Below are positions 1-8,389 of a stretch of 22,055 bases of DNA, piece after piece. Each line of letters begins with the position of its first letter. Position 1 is the stretch's first letter. The stretch covers positions 1 through 22,055 of the forward strand of contig JAGXHS010000097.1 in the NCBI GenBank assembly GCA_024636075.1, read 5' to 3'. The stretch comes from Propionibacteriaceae bacterium (lineage in GTDB: Bacteria; Actinomycetota; Actinomycetes; Propionibacteriales; Propionibacteriaceae). The notes under the pieces were generated by a model. That model did not search any database. It had not been told where the DNA came from and worked only from the letters and a program-made list of their open reading frames with translations. A program made the translations under genes and the position numbers.

Positions 1-1
1 G

Positions 2-1138
<1,137 letters not shown>

Positions 1139-1155
1139 GTCCACTTCGCTGACAA

Positions 1156-1189
1156 CTCGAGGGCGGTCCCGGTTGGGGCCGCCCTCGAG
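1156..1189 (+). terminator. Strong hairpin after groEL, between convergent genes
   Basis: The arms CTCGAGGGCGG (1156-1166) and CCGCCCTCGAG (1179-1189) are perfectly complementary. The stem extends inward by four more pairs, including one U-G, to a GGTT loop, giving about 15 pairs. It starts 17 bases after the groEL stop and lies before the convergent nickel-transporter stop, so it could serve both strands. There is no T-run after it, as is common for actinobacterial terminators. Confidence 0.75.
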
Positions 1190-1219
1190 CACGCCCGGGG
1201 CGAACTGTCGAGATGTGGT

Positions 1220-2362
1220 TCAGCGTGGAGCTGGTGGCACCTGCACGCGGCTGGGCGAGGAGCGTCGCCAGATCACCCAGGTGACTGCTCCGATGGCGGC
1301 CATCAGGGCAGCCAGCATGAAACCGGCATGCTCTGTGTCGGCGGAGGCGAGGGCGGCGATTACCGGGGCGCGCCCAACTGAAGCGAGACCCACTGACGCG
1401 AACCCCGCTGAATCGAGTAGGGCAGCGGCAGCCAGCAAGGCAACGAGCAGCCCGGACACAATGCCGATTCCGGTGATGAGCAGGTTGTAGGTGATCAACC
1501 GGCGAGGCTCGCGCTGGGCGGTGGTGTACATCCGCAGCATCATCAGGCCGTTGGCAGTGTCGCCGAGGGTCATGGCGGCTGCGAACAGGAAGGGCAGCCC
1601 GAGCAGTGCGATCGGAGGCACGCCGGCGAGTGCGGCCCCCGTGGTCAGGACCAGCAGACCAATCTGGCTGGAGGTGTCGAAGCCCAACGAGAACAGCATG
1701 CCCAGCAGGTACACGTGACGAGGCGCGGTGATCCGCGCCAACGGTGCGGTGAGGACCCGAGCGGCTGGGCCTTTGGGTCGGAGTGCGTCAGTGTCGATCG
1801 AAAGCTGCGGGTTCCGGTTGAGCTGTCTGCGCAGCCGCAGTGCCTGCAGGAAGCCGGCCATGTTCGCCAATGCGACCAACAGCAAGTAGCTGCCCGAAAC
1901 ACCGACGCCGACGATGCCCAGCACTGTGGCAGTTTGGGAGTCGGCTTCCAGGGCGTGACGGATCCAGGATGCGCCGCCCACAACCAAGGCACTGGTGAGG
2001 ATGACGACTGTCGAGTGTCCGGCGGAGAAGGCCAAGCCGACCGATGCGGGCCGGTGCCCCTCGGTGACGAACTTGCGGGTGGAATTGTCGATCATCGAGA
2101 CGTGGTCGAAGTCGAACGAGTGGACCAAGCCTCTCAGGTAGGCAATCAGCGCCACCCCGATGATCGCTGCGCCGATCCCTTCGCGGAACACCCCGAACGC
2201 CAGCAGCGTGATCCCGATCAGGTGCAGCAGCCCCACGACGGCAAAAGAGGCGCCCATCCGAACTCGAAAGGGTTGGTTGGCTCGCCCCTCAGCGGTCAGC
2301 CAGCCGGCGCCGGCCCTGGGTGTGGTGATGACAGATGGGTCCACCAGTCCAATGATGCCCAA
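1220..2362 (-). CDS. NiCoT-family nickel/cobalt permease (HoxN/NixA type)
   Basis: This is a membrane permease of the HoxN/HupN/NixA family, which imports Ni(II) or Co(II) for metalloenzymes or corrinoids. Family motifs are readable. HX4DH appears as H81-SFDF-D86-H87 in RGLVHSFDFDHVSMIDNSTRK. The second motif is AGHSTVV at about 114-120. The third and fourth are altered: LGFDTSSQ (226-233; usually LGFDTATE) and MTLGDTANG (264-272; usually ending DTxDG). About eight hydrophobic segments are seen, and 380 residues is slightly long for the family. The longest frame starts at TTG 2362, 37 bases after the ABC permease gene. No clear ribosome site precedes it, and the ATG at 2257 (residue 36) or a GTG at 2344 are alternatives. 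The spacing suggests co-transcription with the upstream ABC genes. The choice of Ni or Co cannot be made from sequence. Confidence 0.85.
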   Translation of the reverse strand: MGIIGLVDPSVITTPRAGAGWLTAEGRANQPFRVRMGASFAVVGLLHLIGITLLAFGVFREGIGAAIIGVALIAYLRGLVHSFDFDHVSMIDNSTRKFVTEGHRPASVGLAFSAGHSTVVILTSALVVGGASWIRHALEADSQTATVLGIVGVGVSGSYLLLVALANMAGFLQALRLRRQLNRNPQLSIDTDALRPKGPAARVLTAPLARITAPRHVYLLGMLFSLGFDTSSQIGLLVLTTGAALAGVPPIALLGLPFLFAAAMTLGDTANGLMMLRMYTTAQREPRRLITYNLLITGIGIVSGLLVALLAAAALLDSAGFASVGLASVGRAPVIAALASADTEHAGFMLAALMAAIGAVTWVIWRRSSPSRVQVPPAPR

Positions 2363-2398
2363 TCAGACGGGCCAATACCAGTGGGGGTATCCGTGCGA

Positions 2399-3277
2399 TC
2401 AGCTGCTGATGTCTTTCCCGGCGAAGCGCGCCCATGCCAGCAGGGCGAAGACCAGCGCGTAAGCGCCGTCCACCAGCAGGCCGACCGCCATCGCCGGGGT
2501 GTGGATCGGTTGGCGCAACAAGTCGGCGAAGGCCTGCCAGCGATCCACCAGCAGCCACGGATGCAGCCAGTCGAGCTGGGGGATTGTGTCCAGGATGAAC
2601 ATCAGGGTGGAGACGATCATGGTGGCGACCATCGCTGCCAGCGGTTGTTCGGTGAGGGTGCTGATGAACAGTCCGATCATTCCGACGGCAGCGATGCCCG
2701 CTCCGACGTACAACGCTGCCAGTGCCAGGCGCCAGATCGATTCGACGACACTGATCTGGGTGCCTGACAGCGTGGTGAGCGGTCCTGTGCCGAACAGCGA
2801 CACCCCAGCGACCAGCCCGGTGAAGGCGACGATGAAGACCGCCACCATTGCAGCGAGCACCAGTGACGCGGCCTTGACCAGTAGCAATCGGGTACGGTGC
2901 ACCGGAACTGTCAGCAGGTATCTCAACGTTCCCTGGTTGGCCTCGCCAGCGATGGCGTCCGCAGACACCATTGAGATGGCGAGCGGCAGGAAGAGTCCGA
3001 GTTCGACGGCCAGCGCGGCGAAGGCCAACAGCAGGCCGTTGGATGTGATCGCTGACAGGAACGGGGGTCCGCCCTGCGAGCTGGGTGGCGGGCCGGAGTT
3101 GGACACCTTGATGGCGATCGCCATCACAACCGGCAAGGCCGCCAGCACCAACATGCCCATCTGGTTGCGGCGCCGCCCGAGGATCAACCGTAGTTCCGAT
3201 GCGAGAAGTCGCAGCGTGGATCCCGGTTGCGGTCGACGGGTGGGCGCGCGAGTCTGGAAAGTGTCAGCCGCTGACAT
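2399..3277 (-). CDS. ABC-2 type transporter permease
   Basis: This is an integral membrane subunit of an ABC exporter, the partner of the ATPase just upstream. About six hydrophobic segments are visible: MLVLAALPVVMAIAI, a long segment near LLLAFAALAVELGLFLPLAI, LVLAAMVAVFIVAFTGLVAGV, LALAALYVGAGIAAVGMIGL, LAAMVATMIVSTLMFIL and a C-terminal one. Between the second and third is the ABC-2 hallmark IAGEANQGTLRYLLTVPVHRTRLLLVKA. The ATG at 3277 was chosen because GGGGAAGG lies just upstream and the gene then overlaps the end of the ATPase by 14 bases, which suggests translational coupling. A longer frame to 3355 exists but only extends further into the ATPase gene. The product is about 292 residues. 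The substrate is unknown; bacitracin- and lantibiotic-type exporters use the same permease class. Confidence 0.87.
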   Translation of the reverse strand: MSAADTFQTRAPTRRPQPGSTLRLLASELRLILGRRRNQMGMLVLAALPVVMAIAIKVSNSGPPPSSQGGPPFLSAITSNGLLLAFAALAVELGLFLPLAISMVSADAIAGEANQGTLRYLLTVPVHRTRLLLVKAASLVLAAMVAVFIVAFTGLVAGVSLFGTGPLTTLSGTQISVVESIWRLALAALYVGAGIAAVGMIGLFISTLTEQPLAAMVATMIVSTLMFILDTIPQLDWLHPWLLVDRWQAFADLLRQPIHTPAMAVGLLVDGAYALVFALLAWARFAGKDISS

Positions 3278-4238
3278 CGAAACCTTCCCCTGTGAGTCGG
3301 ATGAACAGGTCTTCCAGGCTGGGTGACTGGACGCTGAATCCTCGGATCCGAACATCTGCCTTGACCAGGGCGGAAACCAGTTCCTCTTCGGGTTGGTTGG
3401 TCACGGTGGCCGCCACCTCGTCACCGGCTGTCGTGGTGTCGTCGATCCCGAACTGGCGAAGCGTCGCCACCGCCTGAGCTGTGTCCGGGGTGGTGATCCG
3501 CGCCGTCCTCTGGGTGGCTGCCCGAAGTTCTGCCACCGGGCCCTGCGCAACCAGCTCTCCGGTGCGCATGATGCCCAGATGTGTGCAGACCTGTTGTACC
3601 TCGCTGAGCAGATGGCTGGACACCATCACGCTGGAGCCAGCTGCGGCGAGCTCGCCGATCAGGTTGCGGACTTCGCGGGTGCCCTGAGGGTCCAGGCCGT
3701 TGGTCGGTTCGTCCAGGATGAGCAGCTCGCGGGGCTGCAGCAGCGCGGCCGCCAGGGCCAGGCGTTGTCGCATGCCCAGCGAGTAGGCGCGATAGCGCTT
3801 GGTGGCGGCGGGCAGCAGACCCACCCGCTCGAGTGCTTCGTCGATCCGTTTGCGGGCGGTCGATCGGACGGCGAATCGGTCCCCGGAATCGAGGCGGTGC
3901 AGGTTCGCCCGGCCGGACAGGTAGGGATGGAATGCCGGCCCCTCGGCCAAGGCACCAACCCGGGGTAGGGCGCGGGTCAGTTCGTCGGGCATCGGATGAC
4001 CGAGGACGCTGCAACTGCCCGAGCTGGGACGAATCAATCCCAGCAACATCCGGATGGTCGTCGTCTTGCCTGAACCGTTGGGCCCCAGGAATCCGTAGAC
4101 CGCTCCGCTGGGGACCACCAGATCGATGTGGTCGACTGCGGTCTGCTGGCCGAAGATCTTGGTCAGTCCGCTCGTCGAGACAGCGGCAGTAGAGGTGTCA
4201 ACGGCATCGGACGTGACACTGATGGTGCCCAGTGTCAC
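3264..4238 (-). CDS. ABC exporter ATPase with E-loop (bacitracin/lantibiotic-exporter type)
   Basis: This is the cytoplasmic ATP-binding subunit of the exporter. The motifs in order are Walker A GPNGSGKT (52-59), signature YSLGMRQRL (152-160), Walker B LLILDEP (172-178) with D-loop GLD, and the switch His in SSHLL (about 209). Where most ABC proteins have the Q-loop glutamine, this one reads GALAEGPAFHPYLSGRANL with Glu99. That 'E-loop' is characteristic of BcrA and LanF type ATPases. The C-terminal extension ending SLEDLFIRLTG is typical of ATPases that pair with ABC-2 permeases. The start is GTG at 4238, which overlaps the preceding stop as GTGA (4 bases), while the 3' end overlaps the permease by 14 bases. 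The three genes are therefore probably translated together. The first 20 residues are Ser/Thr/Ala-rich, so an internal start remains possible. Confidence 0.92.
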   Translation of the reverse strand: MTLGTISVTSDAVDTSTAAVSTSGLTKIFGQQTAVDHIDLVVPSGAVYGFLGPNGSGKTTTIRMLLGLIRPSSGSCSVLGHPMPDELTRALPRVGALAEGPAFHPYLSGRANLHRLDSGDRFAVRSTARKRIDEALERVGLLPAATKRYRAYSLGMRQRLALAAALLQPRELLILDEPTNGLDPQGTREVRNLIGELAAAGSSVMVSSHLLSEVQQVCTHLGIMRTGELVAQGPVAELRAATQRTARITTPDTAQAVATLRQFGIDDTTTAGDEVAATVTNQPEEELVSALVKADVRIRGFSVQSPSLEDLFIRLTGEGFDVSG

Positions 4239-5404
4239 TTCTGTGCCAGCGCCTGCTCAACCTGTTGCGCGCTCACCGCGCCGGCCGCGACCCGACCGTC
4301 GTCGGTGATGATCACGTTCACCAGATTAGTGCTGAGCAACCGCCCGGAACCCCAGCTTCCCGAGACCTTGGGCAGCTGATCGAGGAAGGCCTTGGCCGTC
4401 TTCTCTGCGTCAGCGCGCTGCTGAGCGGTCTCGCCCTGCTTGGCGTCAGCTGACGTGGCGGGCGCCGCGCTGTTGGTCGGTTGGTCGGCGATCAGGACGC
4501 TTGTCCATCCGGAACCCACCACTGTGGCAGCGGGCTTCGTCGCAGCCGTCCCTGACTTCTCCGCCTCGGCCTTGGCGCGCGCGTCAGCCATGTTGATGTC
4601 CTGCTTCTTCACGGTGGCGCCGGGCGGCGGGGTGAAGGAGAAGTTGCTGTCGGCCGGCACCGCGTAGTCGATCGAGGTATAGCTCACGCTGGCAGCGATC
4701 TTCCCGGTGTTCCGGGCGGTGACCTGCACGGCGAGGGGCATCTTGGTGGTGCCGTCGACCGCCATTTCCACCCGACCGATCAACGACTCGGAACTCTTGG
4801 GGGTCAGGCTCAGGTCGTAGACACTGCGCCCGGCGACCTTGTCAGTCCCGGAGACGCTGATGATGGTGTCCTTGCCGAGCTTGCCCAGCAACTCCTTGGC
4901 GGCCTGATCGGGCGTCATCGGAGTCGGGGATGCCGACTTGGTGGCGTCCGGTTGGTTGGGATCGGGAGTCACAGTGATCTGGGTGGCGGTGTTCTTGCTA
5001 CTGGACCACAGCCACGTCTGATCCTTGTTGGTGATCACGTCGGTCTCGGCATTCTTCTCCAGCAGCGCGACCCGGGCCTTTTCTTCTCCAGCGACCCAGA
5101 CCTTCATCGTGTGGTCGCCGGTCAGCAGACCGAGCACCGTGCTGATCGAGTCGCCCGAACCGCTGCCTTGCATGCCACTGGGCAACTCGGGCAGGCCGAG
5201 GTCCGTGCTGCTGACAACCGTCCCGCTGAAACCGGCCTGCTTCGCGTTGGCGATGTCGGTGAGCAACTGCTCGGCGGTGATGTTCTGCAGACCGCTGTCG
5301 GCTTCAGCCGGGATCTGCGCGATCGCCGCTCCGGAGGCGATCATCCCCAGTACTGCGGCAGGGGCGAGCCAACGAAGCTTCGGGCGGTCGGTGATTTTGC
5401 TCAT
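4235..5404 (-). CDS. Secreted/membrane-anchored LolA-like (DUF2092/RseB-N-like fold) protein
   Basis: This 389-residue protein looks exported. It has a basic start, a hydrophobic segment at about 12-30 (LAPAAVLGMIASGAAIA), and then a long extracytoplasmic region without cysteines. It lacks a lipobox, so it is either cleaved after an AxA-like site or stays anchored. The middle (about 45-275) has the pattern of actinobacterial LolA-like proteins: TAEQLLTDIANAKQAGFSGTV at the start, a segment on a molecule's conversion to activity (GRSVYDLSLTPKSSESLIGRVEM), and NFSFTPPPGATV at the end. A charged Ala/Lys/Glu linker and a second conserved-looking segment (about 300-389) follow. LolA-fold proteins bind lipids or lipoproteins; its role in a monoderm is unknown. 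It is the first gene of an overlapping cluster with the ABC exporter, so it may present or sense the exported substrate. The start is ATG 5404 with a weak GAGG upstream. Confidence 0.75.
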   Translation of the reverse strand: MSKITDRPKLRWLAPAAVLGMIASGAAIAQIPAEADSGLQNITAEQLLTDIANAKQAGFSGTVVSSTDLGLPELPSGMQGSGSGDSISTVLGLLTGDHTMKVWVAGEEKARVALLEKNAETDVITNKDQTWLWSSSKNTATQITVTPDPNQPDATKSASPTPMTPDQAAKELLGKLGKDTIISVSGTDKVAGRSVYDLSLTPKSSESLIGRVEMAVDGTTKMPLAVQVTARNTGKIAASVSYTSIDYAVPADSNFSFTPPPGATVKKQDINMADARAKAEAEKSGTAATKPAATVVGSGWTSVLIADQPTNSAAPATSADAKQGETAQQRADAEKTAKAFLDQLPKVSGSWGSGRLLSTNLVNVIITDDGRVAAGAVSAQQVEQALAQK

Positions 5405-5707
5405 GTATCAATGGTGCCTCGCCGACAGCGTTGAACCAAGCGAAGTAGCTGTGAGTATCCCGTGGGAGCGTCCTGGGCGCCGGCTCTGGATCTGACGACG
5501 ATCGTGGGTGCGTTTTCCGTCTTCCCGATCACGTGGAGGGCTGAGCCGGGTTGGATGTGCGTTTTCCCGATAAATCGGTCAAACGCGCCGTTGAGGGCCA
5601 GATTCTGGGTCGTTTGACCGAGGAAACGGGAAAACGCACCCCCCCGGCGGTCCCCGGGGTCAGCCGTCGGGAGGGTCAGGAATCAGGGGGATCAGCCGTC
5701 GGGTGGG
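5405..5707. other. 303-bp intergenic region with repeats, no credible gene
   Basis: The region lies between the end of modC and the start of the LolA-like gene, both on the minus strand. It contains a large imperfect inverted repeat (5557-5639), a degenerate third copy of the same unit (about 5506-5534) and one copy of a 19-bp direct repeat (5660-5678). An 83-codon frame at 5551-5802 runs through the repeat and into modC antisense; I regard it as spurious. The promoter of the LolA-like gene should be in the first 100 bases, but I see no convincing -35/-10 pair. Confidence 0.7.
5557..5639. repeat. Large imperfect inverted repeat (REP/MITE-like or terminator)
   Basis: The outer arms GTGCGTTTTCCCG (5557-5569) and CGGGAAAACGCAC (5627-5639) match perfectly over 13 bp. 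The inner arms TCGGTCAAACG (5575-5585) and CGTTTGACCGA (5611-5621) match over 11 bp. Five unpaired bases separate them on each side (5570-5574 and 5622-5626), and the central loop is 25 bases (5586-5610). A degenerate third copy of the unit, GTGCGTTTTCC followed by GTCTTCCCGATCA, begins at 5508 in the same orientation as the left arm. Several copies of one unit suggest a dispersed extragenic repeat. It also lies about 70 bases after the modC stop and could end that transcript. Confidence 0.75.
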
Positions 5708-5710
5708 TCA
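5660..5710. repeat. 19-bp direct repeat covering the modC stop codon
   Basis: TCAGCCGTCGGGAGGGTCA (5660-5678) and TCAGCCGTCGGGTGGGTCA (5692-5710) differ at one base and begin 32 bases apart. The second copy includes the modC stop (5708-5710), so the 3' junction of the gene appears to have been partly duplicated. This may be a local duplication or part of the repeat cluster next to it. Confidence 0.7.
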
Positions 5711-6838
5711 ACGGTCGAAGAGGGTCACCTGGGCGGCTTTCACGACGAGCTGAATCTGTTGGCCGATCTGGAGGTCGAGGGCCACGATGGCTGACTGCGT
5801 GAGGTCGGCCGAAAGGTGGCGTGCGATGGTGCCATCGGGGTCGGGGGCGAGGACCGCGGTCAACCTCACCAAACCTCCGCGCGACTCGATGGCGGAGATC
5901 GTCGCAGCCAGTTGGTTGCGGGGGCTGCCGCCGGGGGCGGCGAGGTGGACGGCGACCGCGGCCGGAGCGAAGATGACTGTCGCCCGGGCGCCGACCTGAA
6001 GCGCGTCAGTCTGGGTGACGCCGGTGATGACGGTTCCGCCAGCCCTGACGGACGACGCGCCGACGGCCACACCTTCCAACAGGTTGAGATCGAGCAGATC
6101 GGCCAGGAACCCGGATCCGGGGCGGGTCAGCGCGTCATGGACCGGTCCGTACACGGTGACGCGACCGCCCTCCACGAGGGCAAGGTCGTCAGCCAGCACC
6201 AGCGCATCGAGGACATCATGGGTCACCAGCAGCGCCGTTCGGTCGTCCTGGTCCAGCAGGGTGCGCAACAGCGATCGGATCGCCGGGGCTGCTGCGACGT
6301 CCAGGGCAGCCAACGGTTCGTCCAACAGGACCACCTCAGGATCGGTGGCCAGCGCTCGGGCCAGGGCGACGCGCTGGGCCTGCCCGCCGGAGAGTTCCCA
6401 CGAGCGGCGGTCGGCGAACTCTGCGCATCCGACTGCGCTCAGCTGGCGCAGTGCTGCTGTGCGAGCAGCGCGCCGGCCGGTGCCGGTGACGCGCAGCCCG
6501 AAAGCCACGTTGTCCGCCACGCTCAGGTGTTCGAAAAGGGTCGGGCGTTGTTCCAGCAGGGCAACCCGCCGCCGGTGCACTGCGACATGGTGCTCCGCCG
6601 AACTGACCAGACGCTCGTGAAGGTGTACTTCTCCGCTGTCCAGACGCAGCAGCCCACTGACCATGGCGAGGATGGTGGACTTGCCAGCGCCATTGGGGCC
6701 CATCACCGCCACCACCCGTCCCTTCGGCACGTCGAGCTGCACATCCACACCACGGCTGCTGACCCGGGCGTCAATCTGTACTGCCCGAACGGGAGAATCG
6801 GCTGGTGACATCGACGCCGAGGCCTGGTCAGTGCGCAT
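5708..6838 (-). CDS. modC: Molybdate ABC transporter ATPase ModC with C-terminal Mop/TOBE domain
   Basis: This is the ATP-hydrolysing subunit of the molybdate importer, cytoplasmic and bound to ModB. It has Walker A GPNGAGKST (47-55), Q-loop LLEQRPTLFEHLSVADNVAFGL with Gln97, signature LSGGQ (149-153), Walker B VVLLDEP (169-175) and switch His in LVTHD (about 207). After a linker, residues about 295-375 form a Mop-type domain (RNQLAATISAIESRGGLVRLTAVL ... GQQIQLVVKAAQVTLF), which binds molybdate or tungstate in ModC proteins. The length of 376 residues fits the family. The ATG at 6838 lies inside the end of modB (11-base overlap) and is preceded by GGGGG, so translation is probably coupled. 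The repeats that follow the stop are described separately. Confidence 0.93.
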   Translation of the reverse strand: MRTDQASASMSPADSPVRAVQIDARVSSRGVDVQLDVPKGRVVAVMGPNGAGKSTILAMVSGLLRLDSGEVHLHERLVSSAEHHVAVHRRRVALLEQRPTLFEHLSVADNVAFGLRVTGTGRRAARTAALRQLSAVGCAEFADRRSWELSGGQAQRVALARALATDPEVVLLDEPLAALDVAAAPAIRSLLRTLLDQDDRTALLVTHDVLDALVLADDLALVEGGRVTVYGPVHDALTRPGSGFLADLLDLNLLEGVAVGASSVRAGGTVITGVTQTDALQVGARATVIFAPAAVAVHLAAPGGSPRNQLAATISAIESRGGLVRLTAVLAPDPDGTIARHLSADLTQSAIVALDLQIGQQIQLVVKAAQVTLFDR

Positions 6839-7625
6839 GTCGCCCCCGATCGCTACGTCGGGTCAGCCATCCGGTCGCGGCCAGAATGATGATCGCGACC
6901 ATGATCAGAACGACAGACAGCGCCAAGGCGGATGCCGTGTCGGATTCTCGCTGCAGGTAGATCTCCAGGGGCATCGTGCGGGTGACGCCCTGTAGCGAAC
7001 CGGCGAAGGTCAGCGTTGCACCGAACTCGCCCAACGCCCGAGCGAAACAGAGCGCTGCGCCGGAAGCCAGCGCGGGTGCCATCCGGGGAAGTGTCACTCG
7101 AAACAGCGTGCTGAGTGGACTGCTGCCCAGCGTGGCGGCCACCACCTCGTGCCTCACCCCGGTGCTGCGCAATGCGCCCTCGACCGCAACCACCAGAAAG
7201 GGCATGGCGACGAAGCTCTGCGCGATGACCACAGCTGCGGTGGTGAAGCCGATCTCGATGCCCCAGCGTTCAAACGTTGCGCCCAGCACCCCTCTGCGTC
7301 CCAACGCCATCAGCAGGGCGAGTCCGGCCACCACTGGCGGCAACACCATCGGCAGGGTCACCATCGTTCTGAGAATGGTCGCTGGCGTGGTCGCCAGGCG
7401 GGAGATCAGCAGGGCGAGTGGAACGCCCAGCACGAAGCTGATCGCAGTGCTGGCAAGGCAGGTGATCAGACTGAGCTGCAGCGCGTCGAGCGCCGCGGCA
7501 GTGCTCAACAGGGACGGCAGATCTTGCCAGGGCACCCTGATTCCGACGGCGACCAACGGAACTGTCAGGAACGCCAGAGCAGTTGCCCCAAGGATCCACA
7601 GAGATCGGGGAAGGGGTGCGGTCAC
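6828..7625 (-). CDS. modB: Molybdate ABC transporter permease ModB
   Basis: This is the membrane channel of the molybdate importer. The 265 residues carry five to six hydrophobic segments, starting with SLWILGATALAFLTVPLVAVGI. The binding-protein-dependent permease (EAA) loop appears as VVAATLGSSPLSTLFRVTLPRMAPALASGAALCFARALGEFGATLTFAG, split here only by the reading of the loop and the following helix. The FARALGEFGATLTFAGS stretch is highly typical of ModB and CysT/CysW-type permeases. The start is GTG at 7625 and overlaps the modA stop as GTGA (4 bases); the 3' end overlaps modC by 11 bases. The product should act with ModA and ModC; sulfate permeases are similar, but the Mop-containing neighbours point to molybdate. 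Confidence 0.93.
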   Translation of the reverse strand: MTAPLPRSLWILGATALAFLTVPLVAVGIRVPWQDLPSLLSTAAALDALQLSLITCLASTAISFVLGVPLALLISRLATTPATILRTMVTLPMVLPPVVAGLALLMALGRRGVLGATFERWGIEIGFTTAAVVIAQSFVAMPFLVVAVEGALRSTGVRHEVVAATLGSSPLSTLFRVTLPRMAPALASGAALCFARALGEFGATLTFAGSLQGVTRTMPLEIYLQRESDTASALALSVVLIMVAIIILAATGWLTRRSDRGRHAH

Positions 7626-8389
7626 GGCGCACCGAATCCGGCGTCCTGCAGGATGCGCTGCGCCCCCGGGCTCGCCAGCAGGAGAAGGAACTGTCGTGCG
7701 GTGGGTTGGTTGTCTGATGCGGCGACGGCGGCGGCCGGGTAGTTGTTCAGCACGTTTTCAGCACCGGGAATGCTGAAGGCGCGCACCCGGTCGCTCACTA
7801 CGGCTGCGTCGGTCGTGTAGACGATGCCTGCGTCTGCTTCGCCGGATTCGACCTTTCCGCGCACGTCGGTGACCTTGGACTCCTCCGAGACCGGTGTCAG
7901 CGTGACACCGAGTTTCTTCGCCAGTCGCTGAGTGGCTCGCCCGCACGGCACCTCCGGTGCGCAGACCACGAGCTTCTTGCCGTCGAGGGACTGGTTCACG
8001 CCGGTGATCTTGCCCGGATTGTCCTTCGGCACGATCAGGGTCAGCTCGTTGGTGGCGAAGATCATCGGATCGTCGAGGACGAGTCCACCGGCGGTGGCCC
8101 TGTCCATCGTGGTCTCGTCAGCTGTGGCCAGCAGGTCGGCCGGGGCGCCGGCGGCGAGTTGATCGACCAGCGTGGCTGATCCGTCGAAGGAGAATCGCAC
8201 GTCCAACTCCGGTTCGAGTTCTGCGATCCTGGGAAACACCGTGGTCAGGGAAGCCGCAGCGAAGACCGTCACCGGGGCTGGTCTGCTGTCCTGATTGGCT
8301 GCGGGGGCGCTGTCCGAACCGCAAGCGGTCAGGCTTGTGGCCAGTGTCGCGCAGCCAACCACGAGGGCGCTGCGGACCCGTCGGCTCAT
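7622..8389 (-). CDS. modA: Molybdate-binding lipoprotein ModA
   Basis: This is the extracellular solute-binding subunit of the molybdate importer, tethered to the membrane by lipid. The N-terminus has basic residues, a hydrophobic stretch and the lipobox LTAC (Cys at about residue 23), followed by a Ser/Ala-rich linker. The mature protein shows ModA landmarks: VTVFAAASLTTVFPRI, FSFDGSATLVDQLAAGAPADLLATAD, NELTLIVPKDNPG, CGRATQRLAKKLGV, VTDVRGKVESGEADAGIVYTTDA and the C-terminal ARQFLLLLASPGAQRILQDAGF. The length is normal. ATG 8389 was chosen because it shares a base with the regulator stop (TGATG); a GTG one codon earlier (8392) is also possible. The gene is second in the Mop regulator-modA-modB-modC operon. 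Confidence 0.94.
   Translation of the reverse strand: MSRRVRSALVVGCATLATSLTACGSDSAPAANQDSRPAPVTVFAAASLTTVFPRIAELEPELDVRFSFDGSATLVDQLAAGAPADLLATADETTMDRATAGGLVLDDPMIFATNELTLIVPKDNPGKITGVNQSLDGKKLVVCAPEVPCGRATQRLAKKLGVTLTPVSEESKVTDVRGKVESGEADAGIVYTTDAAVVSDRVRAFSIPGAENVLNNYPAAAVAASDNQPTARQFLLLLASPGAQRILQDAGFGAP

Noticed and set aside
1715..2767. 350-codon plus-strand frame opposite the nickel permease and ABC permease
   Set aside because: It spans the junction of two real membrane-protein genes and is Gln/Asp/Gly-rich, with no domain or start signal.
5551..5802. 83-codon plus-strand frame over the inverted repeat
   Set aside because: It translates the repeat arms and then modC antisense; no ribosome site. 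If the unit is dispersed, such small frames would recur as annotation artefacts.
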